50,199 nt of DNA from Segatella copri. GTDB lineage: Bacteria > Bacteroidota > Bacteroidia > Bacteroidales > Bacteroidaceae. Made by a program: the position numbers and the translations under genes. The DNA is taken from assembly GCF_009494395.1 (NCBI RefSeq), contig NZ_VZCB01000043.1:1-50199 (forward strand). The letters run 5' to 3'. Of this stretch, positions 1-8,177 are shown in pieces; within the stretch, counting starts at the first letter, position 1, and every line of letters begins with the position of its first letter. The notes beneath the pieces are model-generated. The model saw only the letters and a program-made list of their open reading frames with translations, ran no database searches and was not told the origin of the DNA.

Positions 1-79
1 AAATTAATCCCAACAGTATATCTCGTATTTGTCGCTTTTGTCAAGGCATAAACAACAGAAACGCTTCGTTAATAATAGT

Positions 80-101
80 GGGATTATATAATCCCGTTTT
101 T
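80..101 (+). terminator. Rho-independent terminator candidate
   Basis: A perfect palindrome GGGATTATATAATCCC (80-95) is followed by a T-rich run. It would end a rightward transcript entering from outside the window. I see no gene in 1-404. Confidence 0.5.
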
Positions 102-370
102 AATCTCTTTGAGAGGTTGCAATTCCTGGAATTACAAAACCTTTAGCGTTTTATTCTTATGTTTATTTCTGTTTCTTTTTCTTATGTAAATTTTAAAAGT
201 TCGACAATCTAGTTCCTGCAATTATAGTCTGTTTACTATTCATTGCTTTGCAAAAAATAATAAATTTTCAAGAGATAAAGGTAAGATGTGGAAAAGATTA
301 ACTAAAAATAACGTAAAATGATGAAAGCCGATGTGAGAATCATCGTCAGCAACAGAACGTTATGGCAACA

Positions 371-399
371 GGTATTCGGATAAGCTATATCCGAACACC
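371..399. terminator. Hairpin downstream of the Abi gene
   Basis: The arms at 371-382 and 388-399 pair over 12 bases with one mismatch (core TTCGGATA/TATCCGAA). The hairpin lies just past the stop of the leftward Abi gene. There is no clear T-tract, so it may be a transcript-stabilising hairpin rather than an intrinsic terminator. Confidence 0.4.
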
Positions 400-404
400 G
401 CCTA

Positions 405-1295
405 CTATCTCCATAAAGGTTCATTTTCCCATCCTTGCGGAAATCCCATGGCATGCAAATCTACATTAGAGTATTTTGCAAAGAGTTTGAGTAGAGAACT
501 TTTCAAGTCCATGCAAGGTTTGATAGTTTGTTCCAAATATAATAAGGTGCATAGCTGATGGTACAACTTGATAGGCTTCTGACTTGGAGTAATCCAATTG
601 AGAGGAAGTCGGTTCGGCAATTGAGGCTTCAAGGCAAAACGTCTGTTCCATATACGTGCATGATGGGCACAGCAATTGCGAAGTACGGTAATGCACCTTA
701 TCCAACTTTCTAAATAAGTGTATTGAGGAAGTCCAAACTCTCTTGCCACTTGCTTCTTTAATCGATTGTCCTTAAACAGGCAAAACAACTTGGAAAGAGT
801 ACCAAAAGAAACAACCTCCAAGGTCTTCCACACGGGTGGAAGAGCTGGATAATTATATTTCTCGGAATGTTCCTTGATGAAATCTTCATTTGAGCGAGAC
901 ACCTCTTTCTTGATATTGTCAAGACAACCTTCATAAAACTCTGCATTCTTGAACAATGACGAATCCATAAACCAAAATGCCCCATATTCCATTGAGAACA
1001 CTTGAATCATCTTGGTTCGGAGAGAAATCTCAATATCTTGGATAGCCTTGAATATAAGTTGGCGTAGTTCTTTATCAAAGAGATAAAGGTTGATGGCTTG
1101 CTCGAATGTACTGCCGGATTTGTAAAGATGATGTTGTTGGTCTTGCTCCATGTATCGAAGATAACTAGCGATACGGAAATAGCTGATATTGCGAAGCTGT
1201 AATTTGGCTGTAGCAACATCCTCTATCATTAGTCCTCTGTTTTGGAGCAAGGCTAATTGTTCATCTATATTTATCGGTTGTTTGTCGTAGTTCAT
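405..1295 (-). CDS. Abi_2 (AbiD/AbiF-like) HEPN-type abortive infection protein
   Basis: This is an Abi-like protein of about 296 residues. The N-terminus ([20 protein letters not shown]) and the [13 protein letters not shown] segment are typical of the Abi_2 family. Near residue 210 it has [13 protein letters not shown], which contains the R-x4-H signature of HEPN RNases, so it may act as an RNase that aborts phage infection. That role is known for some relatives and inferred here. Start choice: the frame stays open to 1367, but a well-matched promoter has its -7 box at 1365-1372, which puts transcription start near 1358. The ATG at 1295 fits both this and family alignments; 1334 is the alternative. 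The gene is monocistronic. Confidence 0.85.
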   Translation of the reverse strand: MNYDKQPINIDEQLALLQNRGLMIEDVATAKLQLRNISYFRIASYLRYMEQDQQHHLYKSGSTFEQAINLYLFDKELRQLIFKAIQDIEISLRTKMIQVFSMEYGAFWFMDSSLFKNAEFYEGCLDNIKKEVSRSNEDFIKEHSEKYNYPALPPVWKTLEVVSFGTLSKLFCLFKDNRLKKQVAREFGLPQYTYLESWIRCITVLRNCCAHHARIWNRRFALKPQLPNRLPLNWITPSQKPIKLYHQLCTLLYLEQTIKPCMDLKSSLLKLFAKYSNVDLHAMGFPQGWENEPLWR

Positions 1296-1364
1296 ATACC
1301 CATATAAAAAGCGAAGTCCCACCGTGGTACGCATCGTTGAGAGGCGTGGTGGGATTTGTTGCTG

Positions 1365-1396
1365 CAAAAATACGCTTTTTTGTCGGAATCTCCAAA
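1365..1396 (-). promoter_or_regulatory. Bacteroidetes-type promoter of the Abi gene
   Basis: Read on the minus strand, TTTG (1396-1393) is followed after exactly 20 bases by TATTTTTG (1372-1365), a full match to the Bacteroidetes -33/-7 consensus. It excludes the longest possible start of the Abi gene. A weaker rightward box (TATCTTTG at 1500-1507, with ATTG 19 bases upstream) lies in the otherwise gene-free 1397-1755 stretch. Confidence 0.7.
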
Positions 1397-1704
1397 TATT
1401 TTCTTAGAAAACTGCATTTCATGCATGGAATTTAACACAAAAAGTTCTAATTGCCATAAAATTCTCATCGTAATTCATTGGATATTTAGAAAATTATCGT
1501 ATCTTTGTCCCCGAATTAAGGCGTTCTTTGTATATTGCAAAATACAGAAACGGGCAGAAGTCCGCTCGTTTCCATATTGTTACCTGTATAATATAGGTAA
1601 ACGCCCAAATTCTTGATTTTCAATCAAAGTCCAATTTAGAGCGAGTTATCCGAATTAACTAACAACTTATATAAACTTAATCTAAACCTAAAACAAACTA
1701 ATGG

Positions 1705-1736
1705 AGTTTGGCTTAGATGGAAATCTAAGCCTAAAC
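1705..1736 (-). terminator. Terminator hairpin of the small heat-shock gene
   Basis: GGCTTAGAT (1710-1718) pairs perfectly with ATCTAAGCC (1723-1731) across a GGAA tetraloop. AGTTT/AAACT extends the stem. It sits 20 bases past the stop of the leftward hsp20 gene, and the minus strand is T-rich beyond it. Confidence 0.6.
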
Positions 1737-1755
1737 TGAAACCTAGCTGAGAATG

Positions 1756-2166
1756 TTAGCCCACAGTAATCTGTCGAGCAACCTTCTGCTCTTCCTGCTG
1801 CATCTTAGGCAACTGGATGGTGAGCACACCGTCAGCTACGCTGGCAGAAATCTTCTCCTTGTTGACATCGTCTGGGAGAATCAGAGTCTGCTCAAACTTA
1901 GCGTAAGAGAACTCGCGACGCAAATATACGTGCTCCTCCTGCTCTGGCTGGCGCTTGTTCTCCATCTTGATATGGAGATCACCGTTCTCATTGAGATTTA
2001 CCTCAAAGTCGTCCTTGCGCATTCCTGGAGCTGCAAGTTCTACTGTATATTTTGTCAAAGACTCCTTTACGTTGATGGCTGGGGCTGTAGTATTAGCCTT
2101 CTGCATATTACCCTCGTTGAAGAGTCCGTTAAATACCTCTGGTATCCAAGAATTTCTGTACATCAT
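1756..2166 (-). CDS. Small heat-shock protein, Hsp20/alpha-crystallin family
   Basis: This 136-residue protein is an ATP-independent holdase chaperone that binds unfolding proteins in the cytoplasm. The alpha-crystallin domain covers about residues 28-125, with YTVELAAPGMRKDDFEVNL near its start and the conserved GVLTIQLPK strand near its end. The short N-terminal arm contains WIPEVFNGLF, and the length is normal for bacterial Hsp20. The ATG at 2166 has a good GGAGG ribosome-binding site a few bases upstream, which is unusual for Bacteroidetes and supports the start. It stands alone between the Abi gene and the phosphate transporter. Confidence 0.95.
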   Translation of the reverse strand: MMYRNSWIPEVFNGLFNEGNMQKANTTAPAINVKESLTKYTVELAAPGMRKDDFEVNLNENGDLHIKMENKRQPEQEEHVYLRREFSYAKFEQTLILPDDVNKEKISASVADGVLTIQLPKMQQEEQKVARQITVG

Positions 2167-2341
2167 AATCTTAACCTCCGATTATATTTTAATTATTATT
2201 ATTCGTTATTATTTAATGTTGTGTAGCGAATTATTTATCCGCTTACATTCTCTCTTTTTGCAATCCTTATACCAAAGTGGAAATTTCTGTCATTTCGGCA
2301 GAAAAGCTGAAGAAAAGCAAATAAAAACCCTCCAAACAAAA

Positions 2342-2376
2342 TAAAAAGCCCGACATTCTGTCACGAATGCCGGGCT
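2342..2376 (-). terminator. Rho-independent terminator of the phosphate transporter gene
   Basis: On the minus strand a 12-base stem (AGCCCGGCATTC pairing with GAATGTCGGGCT, arms 2376-2365 and 2358-2347) with a six-base loop is followed by TTTTT (2346-2342). A small extra hairpin (CTCGG/CCGAG) lies at about 2417-2431. Confidence 0.8.
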
Positions 2377-2437
2377 CGTAATTTTTAACAAGAGAGCCGC
2401 TGTTCTTCTCGGTTTCACCGAGAGTCCCCCCGGTTCT

Positions 2438-4684
2438 TTATTTCTCCATGAACTTCTTGGCAGCTCTGAGCTGGTGTCTCATCACGCTCAGGAATTCCTG
2501 GCTCTCCTGAAGTACATTCAGATAAACCAGTGAAATTTGCATCAGAGAATTATCTGAAAGATGCTGGATGCGGTCAATATGCTTCTTGCGAAGTACGCTG
2601 AGCTCATCCTTGCAGGCATCTGCTTCGGCGAGAATTTCGCGGTAGTTCTCGTAGCGGTTGGTTTCAATCTGTTCGCAGCTCATACGCATCAGGTCGTTGA
2701 TCTTCTGGCGTACAGGAGCAAACTCCTTGGTGTATTCTGCTGGGAGTGGATTGAAGTTGTTGTCCACGTGCTCCTTGATTGGGTCGAGCATACGGCGCAG
2801 AGAGTAGATGAACTGCTGGTTGCTGTTGGCACCCAGGTGGAACCAGGTGTTGCGCTCGATGGCAATCTCCATAGGTGATTTCTTCAAACCGAGCATCTCC
2901 TGGCGACGGAACTTCTTCAGCATATCCTGCTCCTTCTTCAAGTCCTTGTTGGCATGACGGAGATACTTAGGATTCTCGTTGGCAAGACCATCCATAATCT
3001 GGTTGAACTCATTGAGGGCAAAGTGGCAGACGAAGCTCTGGGTGCGGGATACCTGTCGACGAAGCAGATCCCATACTATTTCTGAATCGTGTGAACGCAT
3101 CATCAACTGGAAGGTACTGCCCTTGCTCTCTTCCTTAACCTTCTTGTTATACTGGATGTTGCTGCGGATGAGCAGGAAGATAACCAATGCCATGAAGCAG
3201 CTCTGGATTCCTACACCGCCGAAGTGCATGATGAGGCAGACAATGGCGCAGGCTGCGAAAGCTACACCGGCTGTGATAAACCATCCACCAATCACACTCA
3301 AAACACCTGTTACACGGAATACGGCACTCTCACGGCTCCAGGCTCTATCTGCGAGTGAAGAACCCATTGCCACCATAAAGGTTACGTAGGTGGTAGAGAG
3401 TGGCAACTTCAGGTTGGTACCGATGGTGATGAGCATACTTGCCAATACCAGGTTTACGGCTGCACGAACCACGTCGAAGGCTGCGCTCTCTTCCAACTCT
3501 ACATCGTTCTTGTCGAAACGGCTGTTGATCCAGTTCATCAAAGGTTTTGGCAGGAACTGCTTCAACCATGAATCTGTAGCCTGGCAGTTGCGTACAATCA
3601 CGCGGGCTGCAGAAGAACTTCCGAACATCTCGTCACCCTCGTCCTGACGGCTCAAATCCACAGAAGTCTTGATTACGTTCTGAGCCTTCTTGGAAGTAGC
3701 CATGGCGATGATCATCACCGCACCGGCAGCGAGAAGATAGAGTGGGGTAGTCTTGGCACTATCCATCAGAGAAGTCATCATAAACTGGTCTGGAGCAGCC
3801 CCGTTGGCATTTGCCATATAGTCCTGATAAGAAGAAAGACCTGCGAGAGGCACACCGATGAAGTTAACCAGGTCGTTGCCGGCGAAAGCCATAGCCAGGG
3901 CGAAAGTACCCATCAATACGGTAAACTTGAAGATGTTGATGCGGCAGAGATGCAGGAACTCCATCACGATGGCAGAACCTACGAAGGTGATGCAGAGCAG
4001 CAAGCCCAGGTTCTGGTCGATATAATCGCGCCATTCAGCTGGCAGGTAAGGACTCTTACCCAATCCCTTCATGAAGATGAAGTAAGAGAGGGCTGTGAAG
4101 GCGATACCGCCGAAGATGGCGATGCTGTAGCGTGAATGCTTGCGATAGTTGAAGGTGAAGATGATACGGGAAAGCCACATCACGAAAGCACCGAACACGA
4201 AGGCGATGATAACGGATGAGAAGATACCCATGATAACCTCCAGTGCCTTGTTACTGTTCAGCAAGACACCGTAGTTGAGGCTGTCATCGCCATACATCTT
4301 CAGGGTTGCGAGGATAAAGGCACCTCCCAGGAGCTCGAACACCAGCGAAACGGTGGTTGATGTCGGCATACCCAGCGTGTTGAACACATCCAACACGATA
4401 ACGTCAGTCACCATGACTGCCAGGAAGAGCGTCATCACTTCCTCGAAGGTGAAGTGGTCTGGACTCATGATGCCGTGTCGGGCAATATCCATCATTCCCG
4501 ATGACATGATGGCACCTAGTACTACACCGCAGGATGCGATGATGAGCACCGTGCGAAACTTAGCCACCTTAGCTCCGATGGCAGATTGCAGGAAGTTGAC
4601 AGCATCGTTGCTGACTCCCACGAAGAGATCAAACACTGCCAGACAGAGCAGGAAGATCACAATACAAAGATAAATCGTACTCAT
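2438..4684 (-). CDS. PiT-family inorganic phosphate transporter with C-terminal cytoplasmic domain
   Basis: This is a 748-residue membrane protein that imports inorganic phosphate by ion symport. The PiT signature appears twice as inverted halves: FVGVSNDAVNFLQSAIGAK near residue 22 and FAGNDLVNFIGVPLAG near residue 267. The remaining hydrophobic segments run to about residue 510. The last 230 residues are soluble and helical and include FQLMMRSHDSEIVWDLLRRQ. They resemble a PhoU-like regulatory tail, as in long Bacteroidetes PiT proteins; I infer this from helical pattern only. A -7 box (TACCTTTG) lies 84 bases upstream of the ATG. The gene is monocistronic host backbone. Confidence 0.93.
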   Translation of the reverse strand: MSTIYLCIVIFLLCLAVFDLFVGVSNDAVNFLQSAIGAKVAKFRTVLIIASCGVVLGAIMSSGMMDIARHGIMSPDHFTFEEVMTLFLAVMVTDVIVLDVFNTLGMPTSTTVSLVFELLGGAFILATLKMYGDDSLNYGVLLNSNKALEVIMGIFSSVIIAFVFGAFVMWLSRIIFTFNYRKHSRYSIAIFGGIAFTALSYFIFMKGLGKSPYLPAEWRDYIDQNLGLLLCITFVGSAIVMEFLHLCRINIFKFTVLMGTFALAMAFAGNDLVNFIGVPLAGLSSYQDYMANANGAAPDQFMMTSLMDSAKTTPLYLLAAGAVMIIAMATSKKAQNVIKTSVDLSRQDEGDEMFGSSSAARVIVRNCQATDSWLKQFLPKPLMNWINSRFDKNDVELEESAAFDVVRAAVNLVLASMLITIGTNLKLPLSTTYVTFMVAMGSSLADRAWSRESAVFRVTGVLSVIGGWFITAGVAFAACAIVCLIMHFGGVGIQSCFMALVIFLLIRSNIQYNKKVKEESKGSTFQLMMRSHDSEIVWDLLRRQVSRTQSFVCHFALNEFNQIMDGLANENPKYLRHANKDLKKEQDMLKKFRRQEMLGLKKSPMEIAIERNTWFHLGANSNQQFIYSLRRMLDPIKEHVDNNFNPLPAEYTKEFAPVRQKINDLMRMSCEQIETNRYENYREILAEADACKDELSVLRKKHIDRIQHLSDNSLMQISLVYLNVLQESQEFLSVMRHQLRAAKKFMEK

Positions 4685-4767
4685 ATTTATTAATGTTTAT
4701 ATACCTTATTATATAGGGGCTTGTCTCAACATAGCTAGATACATTTCTCCCCTTGCTTTTCCGGGTG

Positions 4768-4775
4768 CAAAGGTA
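4768..4775 (-). promoter_or_regulatory. -7 box of the phosphate transporter promoter
   Basis: The minus strand reads TACCTTTG, the standard Bacteroidetes -7 box. The -33 position has TTTA rather than TTTG, so the promoter is recognisable but imperfect. Confidence 0.5.
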
Positions 4776-4963
4776 CGAGTACGATGTTACAGGCGATTTA
4801 AACAGGTGTTACAATATTGTTAAGATGTTGTTGTGCTTTGCGAGGTATAGATAATATGTTTTTCGTGGAAATTGGTTTGTAAGTGTGAAAAGTCAATATC
4901 TTTAGTCTAAAATCGTAAAAATGAAATAATTTATCCACAAAAATAAAGAAATATGCGAAAATA

Positions 4964-4995
4964 TTTGGAAGTTACAGAAGTATTTTATATTTTTG
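4964..4995 (+). promoter_or_regulatory. Strong promoter of the structured RNA
   Basis: TTTG (4964-4967), then 20 bases, then TATTTTTG (4988-4995) is a full match to the Bacteroidetes housekeeping promoter. It predicts transcription start at about 5001. No reading frame of useful length follows, which points to an RNA product. Confidence 0.75.
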
Positions 4996-5000
4996 CACTG

Positions 5001-5240
5001 TCCTCACGCTGAAGTCGCATGTCGTATGTGACGTGGAGGCTGAGGGCATATATACATAAGGCGTTACTGGACGCTTTGGTTTTGACTGTAGAAGAACTTC
5101 GCAAACTCATCTGATTGTCAAAAACAAAGCAACGGGAACGCCCCAAGGGTGTAGTATAATATTACGCTTGCATTATCATAATGTTTGTGATAGTGTGGGA
5201 GTTCTATATATGCATCAGCGTGGGGCTTTCGGCGTTGTAT
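5001..5240 (+). ncRNA. Structured non-coding RNA, possibly cut by the element
   Basis: Starting at the predicted transcription start, the sequence folds into nested helices. A closing stem pairs CCTCACGCTGA (5002-5012) with TCAGCGTGGGG near 5215-5225. A second stem pairs GCATATATA with TATATATGC. A side hairpin GTCGCAT/ATGTGAC lies at 5014-5032. A long stem pairs GCTTTGGTTTTGAC (from 5073) with GTCAAAAACAAAGC (5117-5130). A perfect CATTATcATAATG hairpin follows. Neither strand has a convincing gene. The arrangement does not look like tmRNA, RNase P RNA or SRP RNA. A Bacteroidales-specific RNA family such as Bacteroidales-1, or a 6S-like RNA, is possible but not established. Its 3' part may now lie at 45264-45340. 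Confidence 0.55.
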
Positions 5241-5248
5241 CAGCGTTG
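5233..5248 (+). other. Candidate left attachment core (attL) of the 40-kb element
   Basis: CGTTGTAT (5233-5240), then three bases, then CGTTG recurs in the same orientation at 45248-45263 (13 of 16 identical). It lies at the 3' end of the structured RNA. TTTGTTAC, the candidate arm site found repeatedly beside the integrase, lies 25 bases inside (5273-5280). Confidence 0.4.
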
Positions 5249-5433
5249 TACATTGAAAGACGATATTTCTTATTTGTTACCTACTTGATTATCAGCAGGT
5301 ACAGGAAAACTCAAACATAAGCATCATTTTATTGGGTGACAAGAAAGAACCAACAAAATGAAAAACAAATCTTGTGCAACAAATTTTGCTACCCAACAAC
5401 CATTTTCCCTGTTACTTTTACTTCAAGAACCAT

Positions 5434-5459
5434 TTTTACTGGCGGAAAGAAAAAAGATG
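5434..5459 (-). repeat. Left copy of a perfect 26-base inverted repeat
   Basis: This sequence is the exact reverse complement of 7019-7044. A 14-base part of the repeat also recurs in direct orientation at 5612-5625. The pair flanks a 1.6-kb segment carrying three small genes. The surrounding 5249-5965 has no convincing gene. Confidence 0.6.
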
Positions 5460-5564
5460 TGTTACTTGTCTATGGCAGCCAACCAAAGCCAATACACAAA
5501 TATAAATTCATTCATCTTAGGATATATATACTAATGGATTGGATGAACTGAACGAATTGCGGAG

Positions 5565-5606
5565 CGATAGCCCAACCGTGCCATGTGCAGTATTGGGTTG
5601 TCGCTC
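5565..5606 (+). terminator. Long hairpin followed by T-rich tract
   Basis: GAGCGATAGCCCAA pairs with TTGGGTTGTCGCTC over 14 bases, wobbles included, with a 17-base loop. TCTTTCTTTCC follows. It is immediately upstream of an internal copy of the repeat motif CTTTCCGCCAGTAA, the same layout as at 6990-7042. Confidence 0.5.
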
Positions 5607-5800
5607 TCTTTCTTTCCGCCAGTAAGAACTCTTGTATGATTTCTGTTACTTTCCACTTGTAACCGCTTGTTTCAAGTCATTCTTAGCTCTTTTATTCTCA
5701 TTTCTCAACTATTCTAATTGTTACTCCGTTACCTGAATCTTCATCACCATTTCTGGGCTTTGATAAATTTGGTTGCAAAGGTAATGTCTGTACCCATATT

Positions 5801-5878
5801 CCTTGCAAGGTCAGTGCCTATGGTCTCTTGCTAAAATCTCCACCTTGCAGGTCGTATTTGAGCAGAGAACCTTGCAGG
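5801..5878. repeat. Three CCTTGCA(A)GG direct repeats upstream of an acidic gene
   Basis: CCTTGCAAGG (5801), CCTTGCAGG (5843) and CCTTGCAGG (5870) occur in the 160 bases before the gene at 5966. The first is nearly palindromic. They could be binding sites for a regulator; there is no further evidence. Confidence 0.3.
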
Positions 5879-5965
5879 AAAAGCACAGACACCTTTTGAG
5901 GCAACAAAATTTTAATCAATCCCGAAATTGCAGATGCAAAATTAGGGAATAAAAAATGAAGACTT

Positions 5966-6547
5966 ATGGCAAACATTTGTGACACTCAGTACAAGGTGAT
6001 GGGCGAACGCAAGGCGGTAGCCGACCTTTGGAACACACTCCAAGCAATGGAGGTGAACACCAAGAACGTATATCTCTACAAGTTGGCGGAACACTATGGC
6101 ATCGACTATGAGAAGATGGGTATATCGGTAAGAGGACATATCTATTGGGCAGAGTTTGAGGCAGACGAGGACATCTGCTTGTTGTCCTTTGACACCGAAA
6201 GTGCATGGTCTGCCTGTGAGGAGTTCTTTGATGAACTGAACAAAGTTCTTGGTGGAGAACTTTCCGTCAGTTATCGTGAGATAGAATGTGGATGCGACAT
6301 TTTCTATGTCCATGACGAGCAAGGCTTCTTCCCAGAGGAATGCTGTGTGAGTTCTTCGGGTGAGCCTTTCGAGGATGCTTGTGAGGACATCTTTGACACT
6401 TGCCAAGATGCTATTGCCAAGTGGTGTGAGAAGATGGGTATCGCGCAAGGTGACAGAACCGATGATGAAATGATGGACTTCATCAACGGCTATGAGTATG
6501 AGAACGAGGACACCTATTATTATATAAACAAGTTCACGTTTAGCTGA
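5966..6547 (+). CDS. Acidic Api92/YubB-like (DUF1281-type) protein
   Basis: This is a 193-residue cytoplasmic protein. The start MANICDTQYKVMGERKAVAD and the following alpha-beta pattern resemble the ferredoxin-like domain of Api92/YubB proteins found on plasmids, phages and conjugative elements. That assignment is by pattern and is tentative. It is strongly acidic, with many Glu and Asp residues (ECGCDIFYVHDE, DRTDDEMMDFINGYEYENED). Such a charge suits a DNA-mimic or anti-restriction role, but no known family motif proves it. Its stop overlaps the next start (TGATG), so the two are translationally coupled. It is the first gene of a three-gene cassette inside a 26-base inverted repeat. Confidence 0.6.
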   Translation: MANICDTQYKVMGERKAVADLWNTLQAMEVNTKNVYLYKLAEHYGIDYEKMGISVRGHIYWAEFEADEDICLLSFDTESAWSACEEFFDELNKVLGGELSVSYREIECGCDIFYVHDEQGFFPEECCVSSSGEPFEDACEDIFDTCQDAIAKWCEKMGIAQGDRTDDEMMDFINGYEYENEDTYYYINKFTFS

Positions 6548-6801
6548 TGAAAAGATTTGAGACGATAGAGAAAATCCCCACTTGGGCATTATGCTATATC
6601 ATCAATGGCGACCCTACGGGATTGAGTGATGAGGACATCAAGATGATTGATGGCTTCATGCAGAAATGGCAAGTGGAGATTGTTTCTCCAATCAGCCAAG
6701 ACGGAAACGTATCATTCTCGCACTATCCTGCCTTTGGACTACCTGCCGAGGTTGAGGAGTGCAAGGTGATTTATCATTCAGAGAACTCACAAACTTTATA
6801 G
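6547..6801 (+). CDS. Small conserved-type element protein of unknown function
   Basis: This 84-residue protein contains IPTWALCYIINGDPTGLSDE and ends in a short polar tail. It has no signal peptide or membrane segment. Proteins of this kind (a W-A-L-x-Y-I-x-N-G-D core) are common as small accessory genes of Bacteroidetes conjugative elements, but I know of no assigned role. The ATG shares its first base with the upstream TGA stop, and the next small gene begins five bases after its stop, so the three form one operon. Confidence 0.65.
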   Translation: MKRFETIEKIPTWALCYIINGDPTGLSDEDIKMIDGFMQKWQVEIVSPISQDGNVSFSHYPAFGLPAEVEECKVIYHSENSQTL

Positions 6802-6805
6802 AGCT

Positions 6806-6982
6806 ATGTTTGAATACGAAGAATTGACCGACATTATCGGTTGCAGTTGCACACTGCTGATACCCTACAGAGGACGCACAGAAGGTTTCGTGGTTGCAGA
6901 CTATGGTGAGGACATCGTGGTGAAATTGCGCAATGGCAAGGAAATAGTAGAAAGACGTGATGACGTTCTTGTCTATGACTGA
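6806..6982 (+). CDS. 58-residue acidic protein, SH3-like pattern
   Basis: This short frame (MFEYEELTDIIGCSCTLL...) encodes beta-rich sequence (IPYRGRTEGFVVADYGEDI, then VVKLRNGKEIVERRDDVLVY) that looks like a small SH3-like barrel. The spacing after the previous stop, the same codon style and a terminator directly after it support a real gene. Function is unknown; it may cooperate with the acidic first gene of the operon. Confidence 0.6.
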   Translation: MFEYEELTDIIGCSCTLLIPYRGRTEGFVVADYGEDIVVKLRNGKEIVERRDDVLVYD

Positions 6983-6989
6983 CGAAAAG

Positions 6990-7030
6990 GATGCTTGGTG
7001 AAGGTTATACTCGCCAGGCATCTTTTTTCT
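6990..7030 (+). terminator. Terminator of the three-gene acidic cassette
   Basis: GATGCTTGGTGA (6990-7001) pairs with TCGCCAGGCATC (7011-7022), wobbles included, followed by TTTTTTCTTT. The terminator tail is part of the right 26-base inverted repeat. Confidence 0.75.
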
Positions 7031-7044
7031 TTCCGCCAGTAAAA
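7019..7044 (+). repeat. Right copy of the perfect 26-base inverted repeat
   Basis: This is the exact inverse of 5434-5459. It starts within the terminator stem and contains CTTTCCGCCAGTAA (7029-7042). Confidence 0.6.
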
Positions 7045-7733
7045 GCCCTTTTGTATGTAACGGCAAACTCCCTTCATCGTTTGCCGATAAACTTTTATAT
7101 GGCTATGCTTTGATGGTTGTATTCGCCAAATGGCGACCTGCCTCTTTGTATGAGATAAAATCTGCGACTACGCCTTTCTTGGAGCTTTTCGTACAATGAA
7201 GCCTTTTGTCTGAGGATGGATCTTGTTTGCAACATTGCGATTGTAGTTGGTTGCTCATGCTTTCCTTCCTCTACAAATAGGAGTAGCCTTCGAAGCTGGT
7301 TCTCCTTCTGCTTGTCTTTGTCAATATGCTCATGCGACCACCCTCCATGCGGAAAAGTGTATTGCCTGTTGGTTTACCATTGTTTATGACGGCACACGCC
7401 ATGGAAACGTGCTTTGCATTGGTGACGGTTACTGCAAATGATTGAGCCATACGATGCTGTTACGGTGTTCTTGCGTCCTTTTCTGAATTACCGATTTTTT
7501 TGAAGCCACTATTTTTCCTATGCAAAGGTAGCGTGATGCTTCGACAGATGGAATCCGTCTTGTGCGGTCGCTTCGCTGTGACCAATAAAATAGCCGATAA
7601 TCTTCCTTTTTCTCCTCACCGCCAACAGAAAACGAGTATTATAGTCGATTTTCATGGTGCTGCCCTCATGTGCCACATCCCTGCTTTTGAATTGCATGTA
7701 AAAATTAAGTTTCACTTCAAAAAGTAATTCAAT
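7045..7733. other. Gene-poor spacer upstream of ssb
   Basis: No convincing gene spans these roughly 690 bases. It contains a small palindrome (CGCCAAATGGCG near 7125), a leftward -7-like box TACCTTTG near 7519-7526 without a good -33, and a speculative 51-codon leftward frame at 7103-7258. The same pattern of a long untranslated spacer with a leftward TACCTTTG about 200 bases before a rightward gene occurs before 5966 and before 9120. Confidence 0.4.
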
Positions 7734-8117
7734 ATGAAAAAAATCGAGAACACTTTCGTAGTAACAGGATTCGTAGGCAACAACGCAGAAATCCGTCAGT
7801 TCACCAACGCTTCAGTAGCACGTTTCTCATTGGCAGTCAGCCGTCAGGAGAAGAATGGTGAGGAAACCAACAGGGTATCAGCTTTCATGAACATGGAGGC
7901 ATGGCGCAAGAACGAGCATGTAGACTCTTTCGACAAGCTGCAGAAGGGAACCATGCTCACCGTCGAGGGCTACTTCAAACCAGACGAGTGGGTTGATCAG
8001 CAAGGCACCAAGCACAACCGCATCGTCTTCATCGCAAACAAGTTCTATCCTACACCAGACAAGGAGGAAACTCCAGCAGCAGAGCCTGAAAAGCCTACCA
8101 AGAAAGGCAAGAAATAG
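7734..8117 (+). CDS. ssb: Single-stranded DNA-binding protein, element-encoded
   Basis: This 127-residue SSB coats single-stranded DNA during replication, repair and conjugative entry. The OB fold runs from about residue 4 to 108 and includes NTFVVTGFVGNNAEI, FSLAVSRQEKNG and GTMLTVEGYFKPDEW. The C-terminal tail (DKEETPAAEPEKPTKKGKK) is lysine-rich and lacks the acidic D-D-I/L-P-F tip that recruits partners in housekeeping SSBs, which is common in mobile-element SSBs. It lies alone between two long untranslated spacers, followed by ComF-like and SLOG genes, a grouping typical of a conjugative leading region. Confidence 0.93.
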   Translation: MKKIENTFVVTGFVGNNAEIRQFTNASVARFSLAVSRQEKNGEETNRVSAFMNMEAWRKNEHVDSFDKLQKGTMLTVEGYFKPDEWVDQQGTKHNRIVFIANKFYPTPDKEETPAAEPEKPTKKGKK

Positions 8118-8177
8118 GATTTCTTCATTCTCTCCAATAAACAAAGCGGCTTCGGTCGCTTTTGTTTTGCTCATACA

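Noticed and set aside
1753..2344. Two rightward open frames over the heat-shock gene
   Set aside because: They are antisense shadows of a clear Hsp20 gene.
5336..5551. Rightward 71-codon frame
   Set aside because: It has no family resemblance, is low-complexity, spans the inverted repeat, and has no coding-like pattern.
7247..7441. Rightward 64-codon frame before ssb
   Set aside because: Its composition is Cys/His/Ala-rich and random-looking; no promoter or neighbour supports it.
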